DNA from: Pseudomonas sp. ACN8
GTDB lineage: Bacteria > Pseudomonadota > Gammaproteobacteria > Pseudomonadales > Pseudomonadaceae
Direction of reading: 5' to 3'
Assembly: GCF_002303925.1 (NCBI RefSeq)
Contig: NZ_MRCS01000020.1
Span: 1-64,000 of the forward strand
Length of the DNA stretch: 64,000 nucleotides
Part shown: positions 56,931 to 64,000 of the stretch, one piece after another
Numbering within the stretch: the stretch's first letter is position 1
Layout: each line of letters starts with the position of its first letter
Translations under genes and position numbers: made by a program
Notes under the pieces: generated by a model
The model's input: the letters and a program-made list of their open reading frames with translations, nothing else
The model's database searches: none
What the model was told of the DNA's origin: nothing

Positions 56931-57629
56931 TCAGCCTTTTGCGGGAATGACTTCCAGCACGCGTATCAGTTCCGGTGTCGGGTAATGCCAGCGCACATCG
57001 ACATCCCAGAACTGTGCGCCGTACTCCCGCTCGGGCGCAGGGGTTTGATAGGCCGGGCGCGGATCCTGCGCCAGGCACTGCTCGATCAACTCGACCAAAG
57101 GCTCTGCAAGGCGTTGGGCATGCTCGTGAGCCTGTTGCAGCGCTGTGCCCGTCCACTGCACGGGAATCAGTTGCGGCGCGGCGCTGGCGATGCTGTTAGA
57201 GGCTGTGTCGATGATGTCGGCGTAGGGCACGTAGGGTTTGATATCGAGAATCGGTGTGCCATCCAGCAGATCGATGCCCGAGATCCACAACCGGCCGGCT
57301 TCGACCTTGTCCAGTTTCACCACCGACTGCCCAATGCCATTGGGGCGGTGGGTGGCGCGGGTGGCGAATACACCCATGGACTTATTGCCGCCGAGGCGAG
57401 GAGGGCGGACTTTCAGGCGAGGCTTTTCCTCCAGGGCCTGGTGGAACAGGAACAACAGCCACACATGGCTGACTTGCTCCAGACCTTGTACCGCGTCCCC
57501 TTGATCGAATGGCGCCACCAGTTCCAGCACCCCCCGGGCGGCCGGGGCCAGTTGCGGTTGGCGCGGAATGGCGAACTTCTCCTTGAAGCAGGAGCGCACG
57601 AAGCCGATGGGGGAAACGCTGTAGGTCAT
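56931..57629 (-). CDS. trmO: tRNA (N6-threonylcarbamoyladenosine(37)-N6)-methyltransferase TrmO
   Basis: Methylates t6A37 of tRNA-Thr with S-adenosylmethionine. The 232-residue protein begins MTYSVSPIGFVRSCFKEKFAIPRQP, the TsaA/YaeB N-terminus, and contains the family strands VFATRATHRPNGIGQSVVKL and LDGTPILDIKPYVPYAD. I chose ATG 57629; longer frames upstream run into a REPIN. Confidence 0.93.
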   Translation of the reverse strand: MTYSVSPIGFVRSCFKEKFAIPRQPQLAPAARGVLELVAPFDQGDAVQGLEQVSHVWLLFLFHQALEEKPRLKVRPPRLGGNKSMGVFATRATHRPNGIGQSVVKLDKVEAGRLWISGIDLLDGTPILDIKPYVPYADIIDTASNSIASAAPQLIPVQWTGTALQQAHEHAQRLAEPLVELIEQCLAQDPRPAYQTPAPEREYGAQFWDVDVRWHYPTPELIRVLEVIPAKG

Positions 57630-57708
57630 GGTTTGGGGTCGAGGTGGAATTAAGGCTGGCATGATAACCCACACGGCCTCTGGCCCGGTGGCGCCGGTCA
57701 GTCCGTTA

Positions 57709-57799
57709 TCGCGAGCAGGCTCGCTCCCACATTGATTCGGGGGCGCTCTTTCGTTTTCTGTCCACCACAAATCCCCTGTGGGAGCGAGCCTGCTCGCGA
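57709..57799. repeat. REPIN between rhlG and trmO
   Basis: Perfect 23-base inverted arms (TCGCGAGCAGGCTCGCTCCCACA at 57709-57731, complement at 57777-57799) face inward rather than outward compared with the other copies. The 45-base loop is unlike the main class. It lies 18 bp from the rhlG stop codon. Confidence 0.88.
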
Positions 57800-57816
57800 A
57801 AGCCGCACCGCCGATT

Positions 57817-58587
57817 TCAGAGGCTGAACCCGCCATCCAGCGGAATGATATTCCCGGTCATATAGGCCCCTGCAGTACTCGCCAGACTGATCGCCAGCGC
57901 TGCCATCTCTTCCTCGCGCCCCCAGCGCTTCATTGGAATCAGCGCCGTATCCTGTGCAAGTGCCTGCTCATCATTGCCAATGTGCTGAGTCATCTTGCTC
58001 GGAAAACGCCCCGGCGCGATCACGTTGACGTTGATGTGTTGGCTGACCAGCTCCCGCGCCAGAATCCTCGACAGTTGATGCAACGCAGCCTTGCTCGGCC
58101 CGTAGGCATACGCCTGCTCGCCGAAGGAGGAAATCCCGGCCACCGATCCGATGTTGATGATCCGCGCCGGATTCGCTTCGGAACCGGCCTTACGCAGCAG
58201 GGGCAGGAACTGCTGGATGCAGTTGAACACCGAGGTCACGTTGAGCTGCATGACTTTTTCCCAGCCCTTGATCGGGTAGCTCTCCAACGGTGCGCCCCAA
58301 GTGGTGCCGGCATTGTTCACCAGGATGTCCAGATGTGTGATCTGCTCGCCCAGGCGCGTGGCCAGTTGCAGGACGCCCTCTTCGCTGGCCAGGTTCGCCG
58401 CGATGGCGCGGCAGCGGCCAAGTGCACCGAGTTCGTCGGCGGTTTGCTGGCAGGCTTCGACGTCGCGGGCGCAGACGTACACGGTGGCGCCCGCCTCGAC
58501 GTAAGCCTTGGCGATCATCTTGCCGATACCACGGGTGCCGCCGGTCACCAGGGCGGTGCGGCCTTGCAGGGAAAAGTAGGGATGCAT
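57817..58587 (-). CDS. rhlG: RhlG-like beta-ketoacyl reductase (short-chain dehydrogenase)
   Basis: A 256-residue SDR with the cofactor motif TGGTRGIGKMIA, the NNAG segment LVNNAGTTWGAPLESY, active serine in INIGSVAGIS and the YxxxK pair in YAYGPSKAALHQ. Length, N-terminus (MHPYFSLQGR) and C-terminus (IIPLDGGFSL) match P. aeruginosa RhlG. RhlG is NADPH-linked and was first tied to rhamnolipid synthesis; that role has since been questioned. No rhl genes are nearby. Confidence 0.88.
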   Translation of the reverse strand: MHPYFSLQGRTALVTGGTRGIGKMIAKAYVEAGATVYVCARDVEACQQTADELGALGRCRAIAANLASEEGVLQLATRLGEQITHLDILVNNAGTTWGAPLESYPIKGWEKVMQLNVTSVFNCIQQFLPLLRKAGSEANPARIINIGSVAGISSFGEQAYAYGPSKAALHQLSRILARELVSQHINVNVIAPGRFPSKMTQHIGNDEQALAQDTALIPMKRWGREEEMAALAISLASTAGAYMTGNIIPLDGGFSL

Positions 58588-58682
58588 GGCAAATCCTGAG
58601 AGCTGAGGTCTTTACACCCTAGTCGTCAGCCGCCAGAAGCGGAGCCACTATTTTTGTGCGGAATGGGAAGCCATTCGGCCCT

Positions 58683-58785
58683 GGCAGGAGCGAGCTTGCT
58701 CGCGATGGTCGGTAACGATAACGCGTATTTACTGGCTAAACACGGCGCTCTTGAGTCCATCGCGAGCAAGCTCGCTCCTACAGGG
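58683..58785. repeat. REPIN between the DUF1456 gene and rhlG
   Basis: Inverted arms GGAGCGAGCTTGCTCGCGATGG and CCATCGCGAGCAAGCTCGCTCC flank a loop with GGTAACGATAACGCGTATTTAC and TGGCTAAACACGGCGCTCTTGA. The loop is almost the consensus of the main class (1954, 4847, 56760). Confidence 0.92.
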
Positions 58786-58804
58786 ATAGCAATCAGCCTG
58801 AGGT

Positions 58805-59275
58805 TTATTGCGGCCGAACGCGCAGGGTCAGGCCCTTGAGGAAATTGCGCAGCAACTGGTCGCCGCACGGGCGATAGTTGGTGTGGCCGAACTTGCGGAA
58901 CAGTGCGCTCAGCTCAGGCTTGGACACCGGGAACTCGGCGGCCTTGAGGATCGCGTGCATGTCGTCTTCTTTGAGCTCGAACGCCACCCGCAGCTTTTTC
59001 AGGATGATGTTGTTGGTCACCGGCACTTCGATCGGCTGCTGCGGACGGCTTTCGTCCTTGCCGCGCTTGAAGATCACCAGGCCGTCGAGGAAGTGCGCCA
59101 TGACTTCGTCCGGGCAGCGTACGAAACCTTCCTCGTCTTCCTCTTTCTTGTCGAGGTAGGTCAGCAGGTCCGGCAGGGTCACGTCCATGCCGCCGAGCTT
59201 GATGATCTCGATGACTTTCTTGTCGCTGATGTCGAGCATGTAGCGCACGCTGCGCAGTACGTCGTTATGAATCAT
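58805..59275 (-). CDS. DUF1456-family protein (YehS type)
   Basis: A 156-residue protein made of two copies of the same helical domain, about residues 1-68 and 85-150. Each has an N-V/I-L-K/R-x-x-R start (NDVLRSVRYMLDIS and NNIILKKLRVAFEL) and a PDLLTYLDKKEED or KPELSALFRKFGH segment. The function is unknown. It is next to a pseudouridine synthase gene, with which it may be cotranscribed. Confidence 0.85.
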   Translation of the reverse strand: MIHNDVLRSVRYMLDISDKKVIEIIKLGGMDVTLPDLLTYLDKKEEDEEGFVRCPDEVMAHFLDGLVIFKRGKDESRPQQPIEVPVTNNIILKKLRVAFELKEDDMHAILKAAEFPVSKPELSALFRKFGHTNYRPCGDQLLRNFLKGLTLRVRPQ

Positions 59276-59350
59276 GTGTGCAGTCCTGATATTCAGCTGT
59301 GGGCGTCGCGGCCAGGCGCGGCGCCGAAATGTGTGGCGGCGAGAAAAGCC

Positions 59351-60061
59351 TTAGAACTTCTCTTTGCCGGACAGGTAGCGCCATTGCCCCACCGGCACTT
59401 TGCCGATGGACACGCCGCCGATGCGGATGCGACGGATGGCGACGACCTTGAGGCCGACCGCCTGGCAAAGCAGGGCGATGATGCCCGGCTGCGGGTTCTT
59501 CATGGCAAAGCGCAGGCGGTTCTCGTTCTGCCAGCTGGCCTTGACCGCCGGCAACTCCTTGCCCTTGTAGGTCAGGCCGTGGTTCAGGCGGTTCAGGCCG
59601 TGGGCCACTATTTCGCCTTCAACCTCGACCACATACTCTTGCTCGATCTTGCTGGAGTCGGCGGTGAGTTTGCGCAGGATTTTCCAGTCCTGGGTAAACA
59701 CCAGCAGACCGCTGGCGTTGGCCTGCAGGTCGGTGCTGGCGGTCAGGCGCAGGAAGTGCCCGCGCAACGGTCGCTTGCCGTAGCGGTGCTCTTCGCTCAG
59801 CGTCTCGGCGCCGAGGGTGGCCATGGCGGTGTCTGCGTCCATGCCGGCGGGCACGTTGAGCAGCAGAGTCACCGGTTCCGGCGCGGTGGCCTTGGCTTCG
59901 GGATCAAGCTCGACTTTCTGGGTCTCGACCTTGAATTGCGGCTCGTCGATGACCACACCGTCGACGGTGACCCAGCCGCCCTCGATGAACAGCTCAGCCT
60001 CCCGACGGGAACAGCCGACGAGTTCGATGAGGCGTTTGGAGAGACGAATCGGGTCAGTCAT
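59351..60061 (-). CDS. RsuA/RluB/E/F-family pseudouridine synthase with altered active-site motif
   Basis: A 236-residue protein with an N-terminal S4 RNA-binding domain (RLSKRLIELVGCSRREAELFIEGGWV) and a pseudouridine synthase domain. The family motif GRLDxxSEGLLLLT reads ASTDLQANASGLLVFT here. The catalytic aspartate (D111) is kept, but the G-R before it and the E after it are lost. The C-terminal IRRIRIGGVSIG segment is normal. It probably modifies rRNA, but the target is unknown. I chose ATG 60061. Confidence 0.82.
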   Translation of the reverse strand: MTDPIRLSKRLIELVGCSRREAELFIEGGWVTVDGVVIDEPQFKVETQKVELDPEAKATAPEPVTLLLNVPAGMDADTAMATLGAETLSEEHRYGKRPLRGHFLRLTASTDLQANASGLLVFTQDWKILRKLTADSSKIEQEYVVEVEGEIVAHGLNRLNHGLTYKGKELPAVKASWQNENRLRFAMKNPQPGIIALLCQAVGLKVVAIRRIRIGGVSIGKVPVGQWRYLSGKEKF

Positions 60062-60145
60062 GTCAGGGCCGTAACAAAAAGGGGGTGGGCATTGTACCTG
60101 CCTGGCGCCGGTTAATCCCGGTTCCATTTCAATGCGGTTGCATTT

Positions 60146-60236
60146 CCTGTGGGAGCTGGCCTGCCAGCGATGCAGACGCTACGGTTTGTCAGATACACCA
60201 GGATGATGCAATCGCTGGCAGGCCAGCTCCCACAGG
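60146..60236. repeat. REPIN between the pseudouridine synthase and GNAT genes
   Basis: Perfect 26-base inverted arms (CCTGTGGGAGCTGGCCTGCC... at 60146-60171 and 60211-60236) flank a 39-base loop. The arm core GAGCTGGCCTGCCAGC is shared with the copy at 4847, but the loop is of the short class. Confidence 0.92.
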
Positions 60237-60247
60237 TTTCTATGGCG

Positions 60248-60721
60248 TCAGGCCTGTTGTGAGCGCTGCTGGTTTTGACGCATACGCATGTGCAATAACG
60301 GATACGGCTGCCCCATGCCATCGACTTCCGAGCGACCGATGACCTCGAAGCCCTGCTTGAAGTAAAAGCCCAGGGCTTGCGGGTTCTGTTCGTTGACGTC
60401 CAGTTCATAGGCGTTCAGGTGTTCCAGGGCATAGCGCAGCAATTTCTTGCCCAGGCCCTGGCCGCGATGGTCAGGGTCGATGAAGAGCATTTCGACCTTG
60501 CCGGCCGCGACACCGGCGAACCCGGTGATGCGCTGGTTCGAATCCTTGGTGCAGATCAGCATCACCGAATCGAGGTAGCGGGTCAGCACCAGGTTCTTCA
60601 GCAGTTCGATATAGCTGTCGGGCAGAAAATCATGGGTGGCGCGGACCGAGGCCTCCCAGACCCGGGTCAATTCTTCGTAGTCGCCGAGTTTCGGCGTGTG
60701 GATGACCGAATGCTGACGCAT
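60248..60721 (-). CDS. GNAT-family N-acetyltransferase
   Basis: A 157-residue acetyl-CoA-dependent transferase. The acetyl-CoA loop is MLFIDPDHRGQGLGKKLLRYAL, followed by ELDVNEQNPQALGFYFKQGFEVIGRS, the typical motif B. The substrate is unknown. It lies downstream of rimO on the same strand, after a terminator. Acetylation of a ribosomal protein is possible but unsupported. Confidence 0.85.
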   Translation of the reverse strand: MRQHSVIHTPKLGDYEELTRVWEASVRATHDFLPDSYIELLKNLVLTRYLDSVMLICTKDSNQRITGFAGVAAGKVEMLFIDPDHRGQGLGKKLLRYALEHLNAYELDVNEQNPQALGFYFKQGFEVIGRSEVDGMGQPYPLLHMRMRQNQQRSQQA

Positions 60722-60783
60722 GCCCGTCTGCCTCTTGTGCAGTGGTTGATAGGAATCCTTTCAACCTAAAACGATAGCCGTAA

Positions 60784-60818
60784 AAAAGCCCCGCATCTCG
60801 TCTAGAGAGCGGGGCTTT
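60784..60818 (-). terminator. Intrinsic terminator of rimO
   Basis: A 10-bp stem (AAAGCCCCGC / GCGGGGCTTT) with an AT-rich flank, beginning 16 bp past the rimO stop. The minus strand ends in a T-run. Confidence 0.85.
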
Positions 60819-60833
60819 GCGTATTTTTTGCGT

Positions 60834-62171
60834 TTAGATCTGTTCTGCCCACAGATCGTATTCGTCGGCGTCGGTCACTTTGCACCAGACCTTGTCGCCC
60901 GGCTTGAGGTTGCTGCCGTTGTCGATGAATACGTTGCCGTCGATTTCCGGGGCATCGAAGAAGCAGCGGCCCACCGCGCCTTGCTCGTCGACTTCATCGA
61001 CCAGCACTTCGATCTCACGGCCGATGCGCATTTGCAGGCGCGCCGAGCTGATGGCCTGCTGGTGCGCCATGAAGCGCTCCCAGCGGTCCTGCTTGACGTC
61101 GTCCGGGACGACTTCCAGGTCCAGGTCATTGGCCGGTGCACCTTCTACCGGCGAGTACTGGAAGCAGCCGACGCGGTCGAGCTGGGCTTCGGTCAGCCAG
61201 TTCAGCAGGTACTGGAAGTCTTCTTCGGTTTCACCCGGGAAGCCGACGATGAAGGTCGAACGGATGATCAGGTCCGGGCAGATTTCACGCCAGTTCTTGA
61301 TGCGGGCCAGGGTCTTGTCTTCGAAGGCCGGGCGTTTCATCGACTTCAGCACTTTCGGGCTGGCGTGCTGGAAGGGGATGTCCAGGTACGGCAGGATCTT
61401 GCCGGCGGCCATCAGCGGGATCAGCTCGTCAACGTGCGGGTACGGATAAACGTAGTGCAGGCGCACCCAGACGCCGAGGGTGCTCAGGGCTTCGCAGAGT
61501 TCGGTCATGCGGGTTTTCACCGGCGCGCCGTTCCAGAAACCGGTGCGGTATTTCACATCGACGCCGTAGGCGCTGGTGTCCTGGGAGATCACCAACAGTT
61601 CCTTGACACCGGACTTGACCAGGCGCTGGGCCTCGTCGAGCACGTCGCCGACCGGACGGCTGACCAGCTTGCCGCGCATCGACGGGATGATGCAGAAGCT
61701 GCAGCTGTGGTTGCAACCTTCGGAAATCTTCAGGTACGCGTAGTGGCGCGGGGTCAGCTTGATGCCTTGTGGCGGCACCAGGTCGATCAGCGGGTTGTGG
61801 TCCTGGCGCGGCGGCACGACTTCGTGCACGGCGTTGACCACTTGCTCGTACTGCTGCGGGCCGGTCACGGCCAGCACGCTCGGGTGTACGTTGCGAATGT
61901 TGCCTTCTTCGACGCCCATGCAGCCGGTCACGATGACCTTGCCGTTTTCCTTGATGGCTTCGCCGATCACTTCCAGGGACTCGGCCTTGGCCGAATCGAT
62001 GAAGCCGCACGTGTTGACTACCACGACGTCGGCGTCCTGGTAGGTCGACACCACGTCATAGCCTTCCATGCGCAGCTGGGTAAGGATGCGCTCGGAGTCG
62101 ACCAGTGCTTTGGGGCAACCCAGGGATACGAAGCCAACCTTTGGATTGGCCGGCGCAGGAGTGGTGGACAT
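60834..62171 (-). CDS. rimO: Ribosomal protein S12 methylthiotransferase RimO
   Basis: A radical-SAM enzyme that adds a methylthio group to an aspartate of S12. The 445 residues show the N-terminal cluster domain ([17 protein letters not shown], with its cysteines), the radical-SAM CxxxCxxC motif in [12 protein letters not shown], and a C-terminal TRAM domain. No YcaO partner is visible nearby. It is divergent from kup across about 290 bp. Confidence 0.96.
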   Translation of the reverse strand: MSTTPAPANPKVGFVSLGCPKALVDSERILTQLRMEGYDVVSTYQDADVVVVNTCGFIDSAKAESLEVIGEAIKENGKVIVTGCMGVEEGNIRNVHPSVLAVTGPQQYEQVVNAVHEVVPPRQDHNPLIDLVPPQGIKLTPRHYAYLKISEGCNHSCSFCIIPSMRGKLVSRPVGDVLDEAQRLVKSGVKELLVISQDTSAYGVDVKYRTGFWNGAPVKTRMTELCEALSTLGVWVRLHYVYPYPHVDELIPLMAAGKILPYLDIPFQHASPKVLKSMKRPAFEDKTLARIKNWREICPDLIIRSTFIVGFPGETEEDFQYLLNWLTEAQLDRVGCFQYSPVEGAPANDLDLEVVPDDVKQDRWERFMAHQQAISSARLQMRIGREIEVLVDEVDEQGAVGRCFFDAPEIDGNVFIDNGSNLKPGDKVWCKVTDADEYDLWAEQI

Positions 62172-62421
62172 GTCTAACCTCGGTATTTTGTGACGCCGCT
62201 TGCCGGGCAGGGCAAAACCGACGGACGGGCGCTTGAACGGCGCCTCTGATCAAAAAGTGCGCAATTCTAGCGATGAGTCGTTCACTTGACCAGCTTTATG
62301 CAGGGAAATACGACGAGTGCTGCGTTATGCTTCGCGCCGTTACGCTTTACTGTTTTTTTACAGTCAACAAAACGTCTGTAACGTGAAGTAAAACAGCGCA
62401 TGCTGCACGACAAAGCATAGT

Positions 62422-62438
62422 GCTTCTTTGAAAGAAGC
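62422..62438. repeat. Inverted repeat in the kup leader
   Basis: GCTTCTTT-G-AAAGAAGC, a perfect 8-bp inverted repeat 27 bp before the kup ATG. It could be a protein site or a short hairpin next to the ribosome binding site. The rest of the rimO-kup gap (62172-62421) holds an ACTG-T7-ACAGT-like palindrome near 62350 and no gene. Confidence 0.5.
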
Positions 62439-62464
62439 CCGGGTCTGAGAATCAGGAGTGGTGG

Positions 62465-64000
62465 ATGGGTCAGGCAAGTAGTCAGGCTGCAGGTGCCGAG
62501 CATTCGGCGGTCAAGCCGATCGGCATGCTGGTCGCGGCAGTCGGGGTGGTTTATGGCGATATCGGCACCAGTCCGTTGTACACCCTCAAGGAAGTGTTTT
62601 CCGGTGGCTATGGCGTACCGGTCAACCATGACGGCGTGCTGGGGATCCTGGCACTCATTTTCTGGTCGCTGATCTGGGTTGTGTCGATCAAGTACATGAT
62701 GTTCGTACTGCGCGCCGACAACCAGGGCGAAGGCGGGATCATGGCCTTGACCGCGCTGGCCCGGCGGGCGGCGGCGGGGCACGCCAAATTGCGCATGTTG
62801 CTGGTGGTCTGCGGACTGATCGGCGCGGCGTTGTTCTATGGCGACAGCATGATCACCCCGGCGATCTCCGTACTGTCGGCGATTGAAGGCCTGGGGCTGG
62901 CCTTCGAAGGCATCGACCATTGGGTCGTGCCGCTGTCACTGGTGGTACTTGTCGCGTTGTTTCTGATCCAGCGTCACGGCACGGCGCGCATCGGCATTCT
63001 GTTCGGGCCGATCATGGTCACCTGGTTCCTTGTGCTGGGTGCATTGGGCGTCTATGGCATCAGCCAGCATCCGGAAGTCCTGCAAGCGATGAACCCGGTG
63101 TGGGGCGTACGTTTCTTCATCGACCACCCGGGCATGGGCGTGACAATTCTCGGCGCTGTAGTACTGGCATTGACCGGTGCCGAAGCGCTGTACGCGGACA
63201 TGGGCCACTTCGGCCGCAAGCCGATCGCTCGTGCCTGGTTCATCCTCGTGCTGCCGGCGCTGGTGTTGAACTATTTTGGTCAGGGTGCCTTGCTGTTGGG
63301 TGACCCGGAAGCTGCCCGTAACCCGTTCTATCTGCTGGCACCGAACTGGGCATTGCTCCCGCTGGTCGGCCTGTCGACCCTGGCCACGGTGATCGCCTCG
63401 CAAGCGGTGATTTCCGGTGCGTTTTCCCTGACCCGTCAGGCGATCCAGCTCGGTTACATTCCGCGCATGCACATCCGGCACACCTCCAGTGCCGAACAGG
63501 GCCAGATCTACATCGGCGCGGTGAACTGGGCGCTGATGGTCGGCGTGGTGTTGTTGGTGCTGGGTTTCGAATCCTCCGGCGCCCTGGCCTCGGCCTACGG
63601 TGTGGCGGTGACCGGGACCATGCTGATGACCACCATCCTGGTGTCGGCCGTGATTTTGCTGTTGTGGAAATGGCCACCGCTTCTCGCCGTTCCGCTGTTG
63701 CTCGGTTTCCTGCTGGTGGATGGCCTGTACTTCGCCGCCAACGTGCCGAAAATCGTTCAGGGCGGTGCATTCCCGGTCATCGCCGGTTTCGCGCTGTTTG
63801 TGTTGATGACCACCTGGAAACGCGGCAAGCAGTTGCTTGTCGAGCGTATCGATGAGGGTGGCTTGCCGCTGCCGATCTTCATCAGCAGCATTGCCGTACA
63901 GCCTCCACATCGTGTTCAGGGCACTGCGGTGTTCCTGACGGCACGGCCGGATGCCGTACCCCACGCGCTGTTGCACAACCTGCTGCATAACCAGGTGCTG
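62465..64000 (+). CDS. kup: Low-affinity potassium transporter Kup (5' part, cut by window edge)
   Basis: A KUP/HAK-family K+/H+ symporter in the inner membrane. The first 512 codons are in view, all open. It starts [20 protein letters not shown] behind AGGAG, then the family hallmark [39 protein letters not shown] and about twelve membrane segments up to residue 445. The hydrophilic C-terminal domain begins near residue 450 and runs off the right edge. Confidence 0.95.
   Translation, partial: MGQASSQAAGAEHSAVKPIGMLVAAVGVVYGDIGTSPLYTLKEVFSGGYGVPVNHDGVLGILALIFWSLIWVVSIKYMMFVLRADNQGEGGIMALTALARRAAAGHAKLRMLLVVCGLIGAALFYGDSMITPAISVLSAIEGLGLAFEGIDHWVVPLSLVVLVALFLIQRHGTARIGILFGPIMVTWFLVLGALGVYGISQHPEVLQAMNPVWGVRFFIDHPGMGVTILGAVVLALTGAEALYADMGHFGRKPIARAWFILVLPALVLNYFGQGALLLGDPEAARNPFYLLAPNWALLPLVGLSTLATVIASQAVISGAFSLTRQAIQLGYIPRMHIRHTSSAEQGQIYIGAVNWALMVGVVLLVLGFESSGALASAYGVAVTGTMLMTTILVSAVILLLWKWPPLLAVPLLLGFLLVDGLYFAANVPKIVQGGAFPVIAGFALFVLMTTWKRGKQLLVERIDEGGLPLPIFISSIAVQPPHRVQGTAVFLTARPDAVPHALLHNLLHNQVL

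Noticed and set aside
56760..60236. Cluster of repeated palindromes considered as a CRISPR array
   Set aside because: Spacing is irregular (hundreds of bases), units are inverted pairs and genes lie between them. They are REPINs.
62349..62364. ACTG-T7-ACAGT palindrome before kup considered as a LexA box
   Set aside because: The spacing between CTG and CAG is 8 rather than 10, and kup is not an expected SOS gene.

Overview
This window reads as core chromosome of a fluorescent Pseudomonas (P. fluorescens group, not P. aeruginosa). Three things point that way. The gene order glnD-map-rpsB-tsf-pyrH-frr-uppS-cdsA-dxr-rseP-bamA-skp-lpxD-fabZ-lpxA-lpxB-rnhB-dnaE-accA-tilS-pyrG-kdsA-eno-ftsB-ispD and ispF-truD-surE-pcm-nlpD-rpoS-rsmZ-fdxA is the Pseudomonas order. 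Codons are GC-rich. Intergenic regions carry REP palindromes typical of this group. Assignments come from reading the sequence and recalled family knowledge; no database search was run.

Layout. 1-300: 3' end of an IS256-family element. 300-8,500 (mostly minus strand): a sulfur-mobilisation pair (csdA-csdE), two lysine/diaminopimelate genes (dapD, dapC), an ArsC-like reductase, the nitrogen sensor glnD, and map. 8,700-35,000 (plus strand): a long housekeeping superoperon for translation (rpsB, tsf, frr), UMP kinase, isoprenoid and phospholipid precursors (uppS, cdsA, dxr, ispD), envelope assembly (rseP, bamA, skp), lipid A and fatty acid synthesis (lpxD, fabZ, lpxA, lpxB, accA), DNA synthesis (rnhB, dnaE), CTP and KDO synthesis, enolase and ftsB. 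Many genes overlap by ATGA. 35,000-38,000: a formaldehyde detoxification module (LysR regulator, frmA, fghA) sits between ispD and ispF. 38,000-44,000: the stationary-phase region ending in rpoS, the regulatory RNA rsmZ with a perfect GacA upstream box, and fdxA.

44,000-50,400: mutS, then a two-gene phage/tailocin remnant (autocleavable PrtR-like repressor and holin) at the mutS-cinA hotspot, then cinA, recA and recX. 50,400-64,000: assorted conserved genes (LOG-family protein, a PA3611-like secreted protein, a DTW-domain tRNA enzyme, erdR, dgkA, finR/fpr, trmO, rhlG, a pseudouridine synthase, rimO), several REPINs, and the first 512 codons of kup, which runs off the right edge.

The regulatory signals are the most interesting content: a PsrA-type palindrome inside nlpD where the rpoS promoter should lie; the GacA box and GGA-rich RNA of rsmZ; a perfect 16-bp palindrome in the promoter spacer of the orphan holin; an S2-type leader before rpsB; and two loop classes among seven REPINs. 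No complete undescribed system is evident. The best candidate for something new is the stripped-down repressor-holin pair kept with an intact operator beside recA.
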